Source: Streptomyces sp. WAC05374
GTDB taxonomy: Bacteria > Actinomycetota > Actinomycetes > Streptomycetales > Streptomycetaceae
Reading direction: 5' to 3'
DNA length: 64,000 bases
Assembly (NCBI RefSeq): GCF_004353505.1
Contig: NZ_SMNQ01000008.1
Location: 186,001-250,000 of the forward strand
Positions 1 to 8,903 of this stretch are shown here, in pieces; positions within the stretch are counted from its first letter, which is position 1, and each line of letters starts with the position of its first letter. The translations under genes were made by a program, and so were the position numbers. The notes beneath the pieces were generated by a model, which saw only the letters and a list, made by a program, of their open reading frames with translations, made no database searches and had not been told where the DNA came from.

Positions 1-1108
1 CGGGATGTTCCTGATCGCCGGCATCCTGCTGCTGTCGATCATCTACCTGCTGGCCGCGCAGGCCCTGCACATCGGCAGCGAGCTGCCGTTCAAGATCGTC
101 AACGGCCAGGTCACCAGCAACGTCTGCAACTTCCCCGTGCGCGCCGAACCGGACGAGTTCAACCGTGCGATGAACGCCTGCGTCAACCAGCAGCGCCAGC
201 ACGCGCTGGACGACCTGCTGCGCCGCTCGCTCTTCGCCCTCCTGGGCCTGAGCGTCATCGCCTTCGCCTTCGGGTACGCGATGGCGGGCCGCGTCCTGTC
301 GCCGCTGGGCCGCATCACGCGCACGGCCCGCAACGTGGCCGGTACGGACCTGTCCCGCCGGATCGAGCTGGACGGCCCGGACGACGAGCTCAAGGAGCTG
401 GCGGACACCTTCGACGACATGCTGGACCGGCTGGAGCGGGCGTTCACCGCGCAGCAGCGGTTCGTCGCCAACGCCTCGCACGAGCTGCGCACGCCGCTGG
501 CGATCAACCGCACCCTGCTGGAGGTCCACCTCTCGGACCCCGGGGCGCCGGTCGAGCTCCAGCAACTGGGCAAGACGCTGCTGGCCACCAACGAGCGCAG
601 CGAGCAGCTCGTGGAGGGCCTGCTCCTGCTGGCCCGCAGCGACAACGAGATCGTGGAGCGCAAGCCCGTGGACCTGGCGGAGGTCGCCTCGCGCGCCATC
701 GACCAGACCCGGGCCGAGGCCGACGCGAAGGGCGTGGAGGTCCGCGGCGAGCGGGCCCCGGCCGTCGTCCAGGGCAATGGCGTCCTGCTGGAGCGGATCG
801 CCCTGAACCTGGTGCAGAACGCCGTCCGCTACAACGTCGACGAGGGCTGGGTGGAGGTCACCACCGAGACCCAGGCCGGGCAGGCGGTGCTGGTGGTGTC
901 GAACACCGGACCGGTGGTTCCCGCGTATGAGATCGACAACCTCTTCGAGCCGTTCCGGCGGCTGCGGCAGGAGCGGACCGGCAGCGACAAGGGCGTCGGG
1001 CTCGGTCTGTCGATCGCCCGGTCCGTCGCGCGGGCTCACGGGGGACGTATCATCGCGGAGCCCCGCGAGGGCGGCGGCCTCGTCATGCGCGTCACACTTC
1101 CGCTGTGA
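1..1108 (+). CDS. cutS: CutS-type sensor histidine kinase (5' end outside window)
   Basis: This is a membrane sensor kinase whose reading frame is open at the window edge, so the N terminus is missing. Numbered from the first Met at position 5, it has a transmembrane end at 1-20, a short extracytoplasmic loop, a second membrane segment at about 75-95, HAMP, a HisKA box with phospho-acceptor H159, and a C-terminal ATPase domain with an NLVQNAVRYN N-box and a GVGLGLSIA G-box. The loop carries two cysteines (C41 and C59) 18 residues apart. That is the spacing I recall for the paired redox-sensing cysteines of S. coelicolor CutS, which supports the name and implies about 44 missing residues. The cognate regulator cutR would lie upstream, outside the window. 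Confidence 0.75.
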   Translation, partial: GMFLIAGILLLSIIYLLAAQALHIGSELPFKIVNGQVTSNVCNFPVRAEPDEFNRAMNACVNQQRQHALDDLLRRSLFALLGLSVIAFAFGYAMAGRVLSPLGRITRTARNVAGTDLSRRIELDGPDDELKELADTFDDMLDRLERAFTAQQRFVANASHELRTPLAINRTLLEVHLSDPGAPVELQQLGKTLLATNERSEQLVEGLLLLARSDNEIVERKPVDLAEVASRAIDQTRAEADAKGVEVRGERAPAVVQGNGVLLERIALNLVQNAVRYNVDEGWVEVTTETQAGQAVLVVSNTGPVVPAYEIDNLFEPFRRLRQERTGSDKGVGLGLSIARSVARAHGGRIIAEPREGGGLVMRVTLPL

Positions 1109-1501
1109 CACGCCGGTCGAGCCGTCTTGGTGTTCGCTTTACGCGGAATTTTCGTGACCTGTTCACGGGAGCTCCGTGTGTGATCGATCACAAGGGACCT
1201 TTTCCGGCCATCTACTCTCCGTGATCAAGAATTCCCCCGGAAAACCAGGAAAAGTCCGGGTTTCCAGGGGGTCGGATCACGGGAAGTACACGGGGTGGCG
1301 CCCTCTGGGCGCGGCTTCCGGACCGTGTACGGTCCCGTTCGCCATCCAAACCCGATCACTCTCGAGGGGTCCGGTTGGGTGTCGATTGAGTAACAGACCT
1401 TGATGTGAGGCAAAATCTCCGCCTCAGGTCGGGCACAAGTCCGGCCTCTCACGCGTTACGTGCGCTGGAGACACCGCAACCACCCAGAGGGGGAGAGCGA
1501 C
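1109..1501 (+). promoter_or_regulatory. Intergenic region with two inverted repeats upstream of the DUF4193 gene
   Basis: No gene is supported in this 393-bp gap. It holds a perfect 14-bp palindrome TGTGATCGATCACA at 1179-1192, resembling a CRP-family half-site pair with a shortened spacer. It also holds an interrupted repeat CGTGA-N5-TCACG at 1153-1167. Both lie well upstream of the downstream start, so they could be regulator sites or part of a terminator region for the kinase gene. A ribosome-binding stretch GGGGGAGAG precedes the start at 1502. Confidence 0.4.
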
Positions 1502-1798
1502 ATGGCAACGGATTACGACACCCCACGCAAGACCGACGACGACGTCGACTCGGACAGCCTTGAAGAGCTGAAGGCCCGGCGCAACGACAAGTCGACCTCC
1601 ACCGTCGACGTCGACGAGTTCGAGGCGGCCGAGGGCCTGGAACTGCCCGGCGCGGACCTCTCGAACGAGGAGCTGGCCGTCCGGGTGCTGCCCAAGCAGG
1701 CGGACGAGTTCACCTGCATGAGCTGCTTCCTGGTCCACCACCGCAGCCAGCTCGCCCGCGAGAAGAACGGTCAGCCGATCTGCCGAGACTGCGACTGA
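1502..1798 (+). CDS. DUF4193 zinc-ribbon-like protein
   Basis: This is a 98-residue acidic protein of the actinobacterial DUF4193 family, function unknown. The N-terminal two thirds are rich in Asp and Glu. The C terminus has a CMSC pair (C72, C75) and a CRDC pair (C94, C97), a four-cysteine set likely to bind zinc. The ATG at 1502 is chosen because it follows a strong GGGGGAG ribosome site and gives the family's MATDYDTPRKTDDD start. The family is strongly conserved beside dut in actinobacteria, including M. tuberculosis Rv2699c. A role in RNA polymerase or regulator binding is only a guess from its size and zinc ribbon. Confidence 0.9.
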   Translation: MATDYDTPRKTDDDVDSDSLEELKARRNDKSTSTVDVDEFEAAEGLELPGADLSNEELAVRVLPKQADEFTCMSCFLVHHRSQLAREKNGQPICRDCD

Positions 1799-1810
1799 GG
1801 TCCGTCGGCC

Positions 1811-2749
1811 GTGGCAGGCGACACCCCGTCTCGGAAGCGACGCTTCCGGCTCCCCAGGAAGCCGGAGGCGTACCAGGGCGGCACAGGCCCGGCACCAGGC
1901 GCCCACGACGCGCCGGCCGAGCACTCCGCCCTCCTGCCCTCCCCCGGCACGCGTGACGACGAGCGGGGCCCCTCGGCCTCGCTCGCGGCAGCCGGAGGGG
2001 CCCAGGCACCGGCCGAGCAGGCCGGGACGCCCGGCGCACCCGCCGGCACACCCGACCGGGCGGGGCGCCTGGACGCCGTCCGGCGTGGCGTACGCAAGGG
2101 CCGCGAAGGCGCCAGGGCGGGCCTCGCCCACCTCGCCGACCGGCTCATCGAGAACGCCCCGCGCGTTCCCGTCCGGGACCTGGCCACCCTGCGCGGACAG
2201 TTCCCGGGTCTCACCCCCGAGCAGCTCGCGGACAGACTGATCGCGGGCGCGGCCAATGCCACCTCCACCGTGGGCGCCGGCGTCGGCGCGGCCGCCATGC
2301 TCCCCGTACCGCCCGCGATGCCGGCCGAGATGGCCGCCGAGATCACGGGCGTCGCGGCGATCGAGCTCAAGCTCATCGCCGAGCTCCACGAGGTCTACGG
2401 CCAGCGGCCCCCGGGCAACCTCAAGGAGCGCGCGATGGCGTACCTGACCTCCTGGACGGAGGAGCGCGGCATCGACGTCACCAAGCCCGCCACCATCAAC
2501 GCCGCCCTCGGCGGCCGGATGAAGCGCGAACTGCGCCAGCAGATCATGAAACGCATGGTGCGCAACCTGCCGAACCTGATGCCCTTCATGGTCGGAGCGG
2601 CCGTCGGTGCCGTGATGAACCGGCGCGACACCAAGAAGCTCGCCGAGCGCATCCGCGCGGATCTCCGCACCCGTCAGGTGCCCTGGGACGCCCTTCCCCC
2701 ACTGCCGCCGCTGGAGCAGCCGCAGAACCCCAAGGAGATCGGCTTCTAG
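1811..2749 (+). CDS. Conserved hypothetical protein with Gly/Ala-rich hydrophobic segments
   Basis: This 312-residue protein starts with GTG 12 nt after the DUF4193 gene, so the two are probably cotranscribed. The first 90 residues are low-complexity, rich in Pro, Ala and Gly with a basic N terminus, and are probably disordered. The rest is helical, with two hydrophobic stretches (near residues 152-172 around AGVGAAAMLPVPPA, and near 257-272 around MPFMVGAAVGAVM). These could be membrane-associated or a packed helical core. The family is known to me only as conserved in Streptomyces; no catalytic motif is visible. Confidence 0.8.
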   Translation: MAGDTPSRKRRFRLPRKPEAYQGGTGPAPGAHDAPAEHSALLPSPGTRDDERGPSASLAAAGGAQAPAEQAGTPGAPAGTPDRAGRLDAVRRGVRKGREGARAGLAHLADRLIENAPRVPVRDLATLRGQFPGLTPEQLADRLIAGAANATSTVGAGVGAAAMLPVPPAMPAEMAAEITGVAAIELKLIAELHEVYGQRPPGNLKERAMAYLTSWTEERGIDVTKPATINAALGGRMKRELRQQIMKRMVRNLPNLMPFMVGAAVGAVMNRRDTKKLAERIRADLRTRQVPWDALPPLPPLEQPQNPKEIGF

Positions 2750-2849
2750 GCCCCGCGGACCCCTCGTGGGCGAGACCCCCGCCGGTGGCCCCCGCGGGCC
2801 GCCCTCCCGGCCGCCGGGCACCCCTTACGGCGCCCCGTGAGGAGCCGGG

Positions 2850-3335
2850 CTACGCCTGCGCCCGTACGCCGTTCAGCGCCGCCGCCAGCGCCTGCGGGTC
2901 ACGGCTGGAGAGGTACACGTACGGAGTCGGATCAGCCGGGTCCGTGACCTCGATCCGCACCGCCGCCGGGATGTAGCCCCGCATCAGCATGAACGCGCGC
3001 GGGTCCGCCTTGTACGTGCGCCAGGCGCGCGCCTCCTCGGCGTCCAGCACCTCCGGCTCGCCCAGCGCCGACACCGGAATGCGGGCGTCCCCGGCGACCA
3101 GCGAGCCCGCCACCACCCGGACGCGGGCGGAGCCGTACGAACTGACCGCCATCGCCGCGAGCGCGCCCGCGAGGATCAGTCCGCCGAGCATGGGCAGCGT
3201 GCCGAGCGGCAGCATGATCAGCGCGCCCGAGACGGCCACCAGGGCGGCCAGCAGCCACCAGGAGCGGGGGGCGGTGAGACGCTCGTCGTACTGCGGGGCG
3301 GAGACCGGGACGGGAGCCGATGCGGAAGGCTGCAT
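2850..3335 (-). CDS. DUF3093 membrane protein
   Basis: This 161-residue protein has two adjacent transmembrane helices near its N terminus (WWLLAALVAVSGALIMLPLG and LGGLILAGALAAMAV) followed by a soluble C-terminal domain, the DUF3093 layout. The start MQPSAS at 3335 is preferred over longer frames because upstream codons encode an Arg-rich, non-family extension. The gene converges on the preceding hypothetical gene and diverges from the thioesterase gene at 3394, so their promoters share 58 bp. DUF3093 lies next to dut in many actinobacteria (M. tuberculosis Rv2698). Its function is unknown. Confidence 0.88.
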   Translation of the reverse strand: MQPSASAPVPVSAPQYDERLTAPRSWWLLAALVAVSGALIMLPLGTLPMLGGLILAGALAAMAVSSYGSARVRVVAGSLVAGDARIPVSALGEPEVLDAEEARAWRTYKADPRAFMLMRGYIPAAVRIEVTDPADPTPYVYLSSRDPQALAAALNGVRAQA

Positions 3336-3393
3336 ACACCCAAGCTTGGCACGGCGCGACCGGTGGTCCGCCGCGCGGGTAAGGTCTCCCGCT

Positions 3394-3969
3394 GTGAGCA
3401 CTGCACTGACGCCCCCCGCCGATGCCATACCGCCGGTACGGCACCCCGACGCGCCCGCGCCCGGCGAGGTCCTGGGAGCCCACTACGAGCACTGCTTCGG
3501 GTGCGGCGGCGGCCAGCCCCACGGGCTGCACCTGGAGGCCAGGGCCGGCGAAGGCGTGAGCGTCACGGCCGAGTTCACGGTCACGACCGACCACCAGGGC
3601 GCTCCGGGCCTCGCGCACGGCGGCATCCTCGCCACCGCGCTGGACGAGACGCTCGGCTCGCTCAACTGGCTGCTGCGGGTCATCGCGGTGACCGGCCGGC
3701 TGGAGACCGACTTCGTGCGCCCGGTGCCGGTCGGCACGGTGCTGCACCTGGAGGCCGAGGTCACCGCCGTACACGGCCGGAAGATCTACTGCACGGCGAC
3801 CGGCAGGACCGGCGGGCCCGAGGGGCCCGTGGCCGTCCGCGCCGACGCCCTCTTCATCGAGGTCAAGGTCGATCACTTCATCGACAACGGTCGCCCGGAG
3901 GAGATCCAGGCGGCGATGGCCGACCCCGACCAGGTCCGGCGCGCCCGCGCCTTCGAGGTGAACCCCTGA
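3394..3969 (+). CDS. PaaI-type hot-dog fold thioesterase
   Basis: This 191-residue protein belongs to the 4HBT/PaaI acyl-CoA thioesterase superfamily. The signature GLAHGGILATALDETLG carries the His and Asp/Glu of the active-site helix, and an HCFGCG motif lies near the N terminus. The GTG start has no clear ribosome site, but a TAAGGT hexamer ends 8 nt upstream, a -10-like spacing that suggests a leaderless transcript. Its stop codon overlaps the dut start (ATGA), so both are translated from one message. The substrate cannot be told from sequence. Confidence 0.88.
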   Translation: MSTALTPPADAIPPVRHPDAPAPGEVLGAHYEHCFGCGGGQPHGLHLEARAGEGVSVTAEFTVTTDHQGAPGLAHGGILATALDETLGSLNWLLRVIAVTGRLETDFVRPVPVGTVLHLEAEVTAVHGRKIYCTATGRTGGPEGPVAVRADALFIEVKVDHFIDNGRPEEIQAAMADPDQVRRARAFEVNP

Positions 3970-4481
3970 TGCGTAACCCTGTCGACGTCCTGATCCGCCG
4001 CGTGGACCCGGAGGTGCCCATCCCGTCGTACGGGCACCCGGGCGACGCGGGCGCCGATCTCGTCACCACCGAGGCCGCCGAACTGGCCCCCGGCGAGCGC
4101 GCGATCCTGCCCACCGGGGTGTCCATCGCGCTGCCCGACGGGTACGCGGCCTTCGTGCACCCCCGCTCCGGGCTGGCGGCCCGGTGCGGAGTGGCCCTCG
4201 TGAATGCCCCAGGGACGGTGGATGCCGGGTACCGTGGGGAGATCAAGGTGATCGTGGTCAACCTCGACCCGCGCGAGAGCGTGCGGTTCGAACGGTTCGA
4301 CCGGATCGCCCAACTGGTCGTTCAGCAAGTCGAGAAGGTCCGTTTCCACGAGGTGGCGGAGCTTCCCGGCTCGGCGCGGGCCGAGGGGGGCTTCGGGTCC
4401 ACCGGCGGCCATGCCGCCACGGAGGGCTGGACGGGTGGGAATCAATACGCTTCGGTCGTATCCGACCGGGAAGGACAGTGA
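3969..4481 (+). CDS. dut: Deoxyuridine 5'-triphosphate nucleotidohydrolase (dUTPase)
   Basis: This 170-residue trimeric dUTPase hydrolyses dUTP to dUMP and pyrophosphate, keeping uracil out of DNA and supplying dTMP synthesis. All five family motifs are present: GDAGADL, HPRSGLA, NAPGTVDAGYRGE (with the catalytic Asp), RIAQLV and the flexible C-terminal RAEGGFGSTG. About 25 residues follow motif five, a longer tail than in many bacterial enzymes. The gene overlaps the thioesterase stop by one base and is followed within 2 bp by the DUF3710 gene. Confidence 0.97.
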   Translation: MRNPVDVLIRRVDPEVPIPSYGHPGDAGADLVTTEAAELAPGERAILPTGVSIALPDGYAAFVHPRSGLAARCGVALVNAPGTVDAGYRGEIKVIVVNLDPRESVRFERFDRIAQLVVQQVEKVRFHEVAELPGSARAEGGFGSTGGHAATEGWTGGNQYASVVSDREGQ

Positions 4482-4482
4482 C

Positions 4483-5247
4483 GTGTTCGGACGTCGCAAG
4501 AAGAGCGGTGCCGCTGCGGACGCAGCGGGCGAGGCCGAGCAGGTCGTCGACGAGGTCGGCACCGACGACGCGGCGGACAGCGAGCCGCGCCGGGTGAACC
4601 TTCCGCCGGCGCCCCGGCCCGACGGCCCCTGGGACGTCTCCGAGGTCTCCAGGCCGGAAGAGGGCCGCGTGGACCTGGGCGGCATCTTCGTGCCCGGAGT
4701 CGAGGGCATGGAGCTGCGCGTGGAGGTCGCGGGCGACGCGATCGTCGCGGCGACGGTGGTGCTGCGCGACAGCGCCATCCAGTTGCAGGCGTTCGCCGCC
4801 CCCAAGAAGGAGGGCATCTGGGGCGAGGTCCGCGAGGAGATCGCCTCGGGCATCACCCAGCAGGGCGGTGTCATCGACGAGGTCGAGGGCCCCCTCGGCT
4901 GGGAGCTGCGGGCACAGGTCCCCGTCAAGCTCCCGGACGGGACCGGCGGTGTGCAGTTGGTGCGCTTCGTCGGCGTGGACGGCCCCCGCTGGTTCCTGCG
5001 CGGGGTCATCTCCGGGCAGGGCGCGGTGCAGCCGGAGGCCGCGGGCCTGCTGGAGCAGATCTTCCGCGACACGGTCGTGGTGCGGGGCGAGGGCCCCATG
5101 GCGCCGCGCGACCCGATCGTCCTGAAGCTGCCGAACGACGCGCAGATGGTGCCCGAGGGCGTGCAGCAGGAGGACCAGGAGACGTCGCGCTTCTCCGGCG
5201 GCATGGGCCAGCTCCAGCGCGGCCCGGAGATCACCGAGGTCCGCTGA
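4483..5247 (+). CDS. DUF3710 protein
   Basis: This 254-residue soluble protein of the actinobacterial DUF3710 family starts with GTG just after the dut stop, so it belongs to the same operon. The N terminus begins FGRRKKSG and is charged. The central part holds the family stretch GPWDVSEV followed by regions resembling a beta-rich fold (VRFVGVDGPRWFLRGVISGQGA). M. tuberculosis Rv2696c occupies the same position relative to dut. No enzymatic motif is visible and the role is unknown. Confidence 0.9.
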   Translation: MFGRRKKSGAAADAAGEAEQVVDEVGTDDAADSEPRRVNLPPAPRPDGPWDVSEVSRPEEGRVDLGGIFVPGVEGMELRVEVAGDAIVAATVVLRDSAIQLQAFAAPKKEGIWGEVREEIASGITQQGGVIDEVEGPLGWELRAQVPVKLPDGTGGVQLVRFVGVDGPRWFLRGVISGQGAVQPEAAGLLEQIFRDTVVVRGEGPMAPRDPIVLKLPNDAQMVPEGVQQEDQETSRFSGGMGQLQRGPEITEVR

Positions 5248-5419
5248 CCCGTACGGCAGGACTATCAGGTGGGCCGTATCCCGTACGCCGGGGTACGGCC
5301 CGCCGTGCTTCCACCGCCGGTTCCGCGGTCGGTGGGGTTACCTGCGGTTGTCCACAGGCGTTGCGGCCCTGTTCCGGCCCCGCACATACTGAACGCGCAC
5401 AGTGACGGGGGGAGTACGC

Positions 5420-6148
5420 ATGTCGCAGCAGCACAGCGGGGAAGGCACCGCCACGGCCGTCGCCCAGGGCCGGGCGCCCATGGTGCGCGTGGAGAACGTG
5501 CACCGGTCGTACGGGACGGGCGCCGCCGCCGTCCACGCGCTGCGGGGCGTCTCCTTCGAGATACCGCACGGCGAGCTCGTCGCCCTCAAGGGCCGCTCCG
5601 GCTCCGGAAAGACCACCCTGCTCAACCTGGTGGGCGGCCTGGACACCCCCGACCAGGGGCGGATCACCGTCGACGGCACCGACCTCGCCGGGCTCGGCGA
5701 GGACGGGCTGCTCGAGCTGCGCCGCGACCGGATCGGGTTCGTCTTCCAGGGGTTCGGACTGATCCCGATCCTCACGGCCGCCGAGAACGTCGGCGTACCG
5801 CTACGGCTCCGCCGGGCCGAGCCGCGCGAGCGGGACGAGCGCGTGGAGCTGCTGCTCGCCCTCGTGGGCCTCGCCGACCACGCGGCGCAGCGCCCGGGCG
5901 AGCTGTCCGGCGGCCAGCAGCAGCGCGTCGCCATAGCCCGCGCGCTGGCCAACAGGCCGGCCCTGCTCATAGCCGACGAGCCGACCGGCCAGCTCGACGC
6001 CGACACCGGCCTCGCGGTGATGGAGCTGCTGCGCGCGGTCGTACGCAGCGAGGGCGTCACCGCCCTGGTGGCCACCCACGACGCCCAGCTCCTCGGGCTC
6101 GCGGACCGTGTCCTGGAGCTGAGCGACGGCGAGCTGACCGAGCACTGA
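5420..6148 (+). CDS. ABC transporter ATP-binding protein, LolD/MacB type
   Basis: This 242-residue ATPase has every ABC element: Walker A GRSGSGKTT, a Q-loop in FVFQGFGLIP, the signature LSGGQQQR, Walker B LLIADEPTGQLD and switch His in ATHD. Closest in style are the LolD/FtsE/MacB-type ATPases that work with FtsX-like permeases. No permease gene is adjacent, so its partner must be encoded elsewhere. The ATG at 5420 is preferred to an upstream in-frame GTG at 5402 because a GGGGGGAG ribosome site precedes it. A 6-bp GC hairpin (GGCCGG/CCGGCC, 6183-6198) follows the gene. Confidence 0.9.
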   Translation: MSQQHSGEGTATAVAQGRAPMVRVENVHRSYGTGAAAVHALRGVSFEIPHGELVALKGRSGSGKTTLLNLVGGLDTPDQGRITVDGTDLAGLGEDGLLELRRDRIGFVFQGFGLIPILTAAENVGVPLRLRRAEPRERDERVELLLALVGLADHAAQRPGELSGGQQQRVAIARALANRPALLIADEPTGQLDADTGLAVMELLRAVVRSEGVTALVATHDAQLLGLADRVLELSDGELTEH

Positions 6149-6182
6149 GCGCCGGTCGCCCGTCCCCGCGAGCCCGCGCCGC

Positions 6183-6198
6183 GGCCGGTGCGCCGGCC
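6183..6198 (+). terminator. Short GC-rich hairpin after the ABC ATPase gene
   Basis: GGCCGG and CCGGCC pair around a four-base loop 35 bp after the ABC ATPase stop and before kdpD. There is no U-run, as is common for Streptomyces terminators. Confidence 0.35.
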
Positions 6199-6356
6199 AC
6201 CCGGTGTCGCCGGCGGTGCCGCCGTACCCGCCGCACCGGTCGTATCAGAATCCCGTCAAGACGCCCGGGAAGCGACCACCACGTCCGGTTCGCCCGTGCC
6301 GCTGGCCGTATGGTCTACGCACAGGCAGTCGAACGAACAATCACGACAATGAGGCC

Positions 6357-8903
6357 ATGGGACGCGGCAAGCTTCGGATCTACCTCGGTGCGGCACCGGG
6401 CGTCGGCAAGACGTACGCGATGCTCTCCGAGGCGCAGCGCCGCGTGGAGCGCGGCACCGATTGCGCCGTCGCCTACGTCGAGCACCACGACCGCCCCCGC
6501 ACGGAAGCGATGCTGAACGGCCTGGAGCAGATACCGCGCCGGGAGATCGAGTACCGGGGCACCGTCCGCACCGAGATGGACGTCGACGCCGTGCTCCAGC
6601 GGCGCCCGGCCGTCGCCCTGGTGGACGAGCTGGCCCACACCAACGTGCCCGGCTCGCGCAACGCCAAGCGCTGGCAGGACGTCGAGGAGCTGCTCGCCGC
6701 CGGCGTCGACGTCATCTCCACCGTCAACATCCAGCACCTGGAATCGCTCGGCGACGTCGTGGAGTCCATAACCGGCATACGGCAGCAGGAGACCGTCCCC
6801 GACGAGGTCGTCCGCCGCGCCGACCAGATCGAGCTGGTCGACATGTCCCCCCAGGCGCTGCGCCGCCGCATGGCCCACGGCAACATCTACAAGCCGGACA
6901 AGGTCGACGCCGCCCTCTCCAACTACTTCCGCCCCGGCAACCTCACCGCGCTGCGCGAGCTGGCCCTGCTGTGGACCGCCGACCGGGTCGACGAGTACCT
7001 CCAGCAGTACCGCGGCGAGCACAACATCCGCACCACCTGGCAGGCCCGCGAACGCATCATCGTCGGCCTCACCGGCGGCCCCGAGGGCCGCACCCTCATC
7101 CGCCGCGCCGCCCGCATGGCCGCCAAGGGCTCCGGCAGCGAGATCCTCGCCGTCTACATCGCCCGCAGCGACGGCCTGACCTCCGCGTCGCCCAAGGAGC
7201 TGGCCGTCCAGCGCACCCTCGTGGAGGACCTCGGCGGCTCCTTCCATCACGTCATCGGCGACGACATACCCTCCGCGCTGCTGGAGTTCGCGCGCGGAGT
7301 CAACGCCACCCAGATCGTGCTCGGCTCCAGCCGCCGCAAGGCGTGGCAGTACGTGTTCGGCCCCGGCGTCGGGGCCACCGTCGCCCGCGACTCGGGCCCC
7401 GACCTCGACGTCCACATCGTCACCCACGAGGAGGTCGCACGGGGCCGGGGCCTGCCCGTCGCACGCGGCGCCCGCCTCGGCCGGTCCCGGATCATCTGGG
7501 GCTGGGCCACCGGCGTCGCCGGCCCCGCCCTGCTGACCCTGCTGCTCACCCACGTCGACGCGGACCTCGGCATCGCCAACAACATGCTGCTGTTCCTGTC
7601 GCTGACCGTGGCCTCCGCCCTGCTCGGCGGCCTCGTCCCGTCCCTGGCCTCCGCCGCCTTCGGCTCGCTGCTGCTGAACTGGTTCTTCGCCCCGCCCCTG
7701 TACCGGTTCACCGTCGCCGACCCCCGCAACATCGTCGCGATCGCCGTGTTCTTCGGAGTCGCCGTCTCCGTCGCCTCCGTCGTGGACCTGGCCGCCCGCC
7801 GCACCCACCAGGCCGCCCGGCTGCGCGCCGAGTCCGAGGTGCTGTCGTTCCTGGCGGGCAGCGTCCTGCGCGGCGAGACCGCCCTGGACGCGCTGCTGGA
7901 GCGGGTCCGCGAGACGTTCTCCATGGAGTCGGTGGCGCTGCTGGAACGCGAGAACGACGTCGAGCCGTGGACCCGGGCGGGCAGCGTGGGCCGGCGGCCC
8001 GTGGCACGCCCCGAGGACGCCGACGTCGACATGCCCGTCGGCGACCACATGGCGCTCGCCCTGTCCGGCCGCGTCCTGCCCGCCGAGGACCGCCGGGTGC
8101 TGGGCGCCTTCGCCGCGCAGGCCGCCGTCGTGCTCGACCGGCAGCGGCTGGTCGGCCAGGCCGAGGAGGCCCGCAAGCTGGCCGAGGGCAACAAGATCCG
8201 TACGTCGCTGCTGGCGGCCGTCAGCCATGACCTCCGTACCCCTCTCGCGGGCATCAAGGCGGCCGTCAGCTCCCTGCGCTCGGACGACGTCGAATGGTCC
8301 GAGGAGGACCGCGCGGAGCTGCTGGAGGGCATCGAGGCGGGCGCGGACCGGCTCGACCACCTGGTCGGGAACCTCCTCGACATGTCCCGCCTCCAGACCG
8401 GCACGGTGACCCCGCTCATCCGGGCCATCGACCTGGACGAGGTCGTCCCCATGGCGCTCGGGGGCGTGCCCGACGGCAGCGCCGAGCTGGACATCCCCGA
8501 GAGCCTCCCCATGGTCGAGGTCGACAAGGGCCTGCTGGAGCGGGCCGTCGCCAACGTCGTCGAGAACGCCGTCAAGTACAGCCGCGCCGCCGCACCCGTC
8601 CTGGTGTCGGCCAGCGCCATGGCCGACCGCGTCGAACTGCGCGTCGTCGACCGGGGCTCCGGCGTGCCCGACGAGGCCAAGGACCGCATATTCGCCCCCT
8701 TCCAGCGCTACGGCGACGCCCCGCGCGGCGCCGGAGTGGGCCTGGGCCTCGCCGTCGCGCGCGGGTTCATGGAGGCGATGGGCGGCACCATCACGGCCGA
8801 GGACACCCCCGGCGGCGGCCTGACGATGGTCCTCACCCTCAAGGCGGCCACCCCGGCCGCCGCTCCCGAAGCCCACCCGATGGAGAAAGCAGGCCCCTCA
8901 TGA
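6357..8903 (+). CDS. kdpD: KdpD osmosensitive K+ sensor histidine kinase
   Basis: This 848-residue kinase has the full KdpD architecture. An N-terminal KdpD domain carries Walker A GAAPGVGKT (11-19) and VDELAHTN. A universal-stress-protein domain (RIIVGLTGGPEGRTLIRRAARMA) follows, then a DUF4118 membrane bundle, a GAF-like linker, HisKA with H624 in AAVSHDLRTPLAG, and HATPase with GVGLGLAVA. It should phosphorylate KdpE in response to low K+ or osmotic upshift. The ATG at 6357 gives the usual MGRGKLRIYLGAAPG start. The stop overlaps kdpE by 4 nt. The structural genes kdpFABC are not in this window, so this pair acts in trans or on other targets. Confidence 0.95.
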   Translation: MGRGKLRIYLGAAPGVGKTYAMLSEAQRRVERGTDCAVAYVEHHDRPRTEAMLNGLEQIPRREIEYRGTVRTEMDVDAVLQRRPAVALVDELAHTNVPGSRNAKRWQDVEELLAAGVDVISTVNIQHLESLGDVVESITGIRQQETVPDEVVRRADQIELVDMSPQALRRRMAHGNIYKPDKVDAALSNYFRPGNLTALRELALLWTADRVDEYLQQYRGEHNIRTTWQARERIIVGLTGGPEGRTLIRRAARMAAKGSGSEILAVYIARSDGLTSASPKELAVQRTLVEDLGGSFHHVIGDDIPSALLEFARGVNATQIVLGSSRRKAWQYVFGPGVGATVARDSGPDLDVHIVTHEEVARGRGLPVARGARLGRSRIIWGWATGVAGPALLTLLLTHVDADLGIANNMLLFLSLTVASALLGGLVPSLASAAFGSLLLNWFFAPPLYRFTVADPRNIVAIAVFFGVAVSVASVVDLAARRTHQAARLRAESEVLSFLAGSVLRGETALDALLERVRETFSMESVALLERENDVEPWTRAGSVGRRPVARPEDADVDMPVGDHMALALSGRVLPAEDRRVLGAFAAQAAVVLDRQRLVGQAEEARKLAEGNKIRTSLLAAVSHDLRTPLAGIKAAVSSLRSDDVEWSEEDRAELLEGIEAGADRLDHLVGNLLDMSRLQTGTVTPLIRAIDLDEVVPMALGGVPDGSAELDIPESLPMVEVDKGLLERAVANVVENAVKYSRAAAPVLVSASAMADRVELRVVDRGSGVPDEAKDRIFAPFQRYGDAPRGAGVGLGLAVARGFMEAMGGTITAEDTPGGGLTMVLTLKAATPAAAPEAHPMEKAGPS

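Noticed and set aside
6315..8876. 853-codon open frame on the minus strand opposite kdpD
   Set aside because: It is a GC3 shadow of kdpD: rich in Gly, Val, Asp and Ala, with no domain, while the plus frame has a complete kinase.
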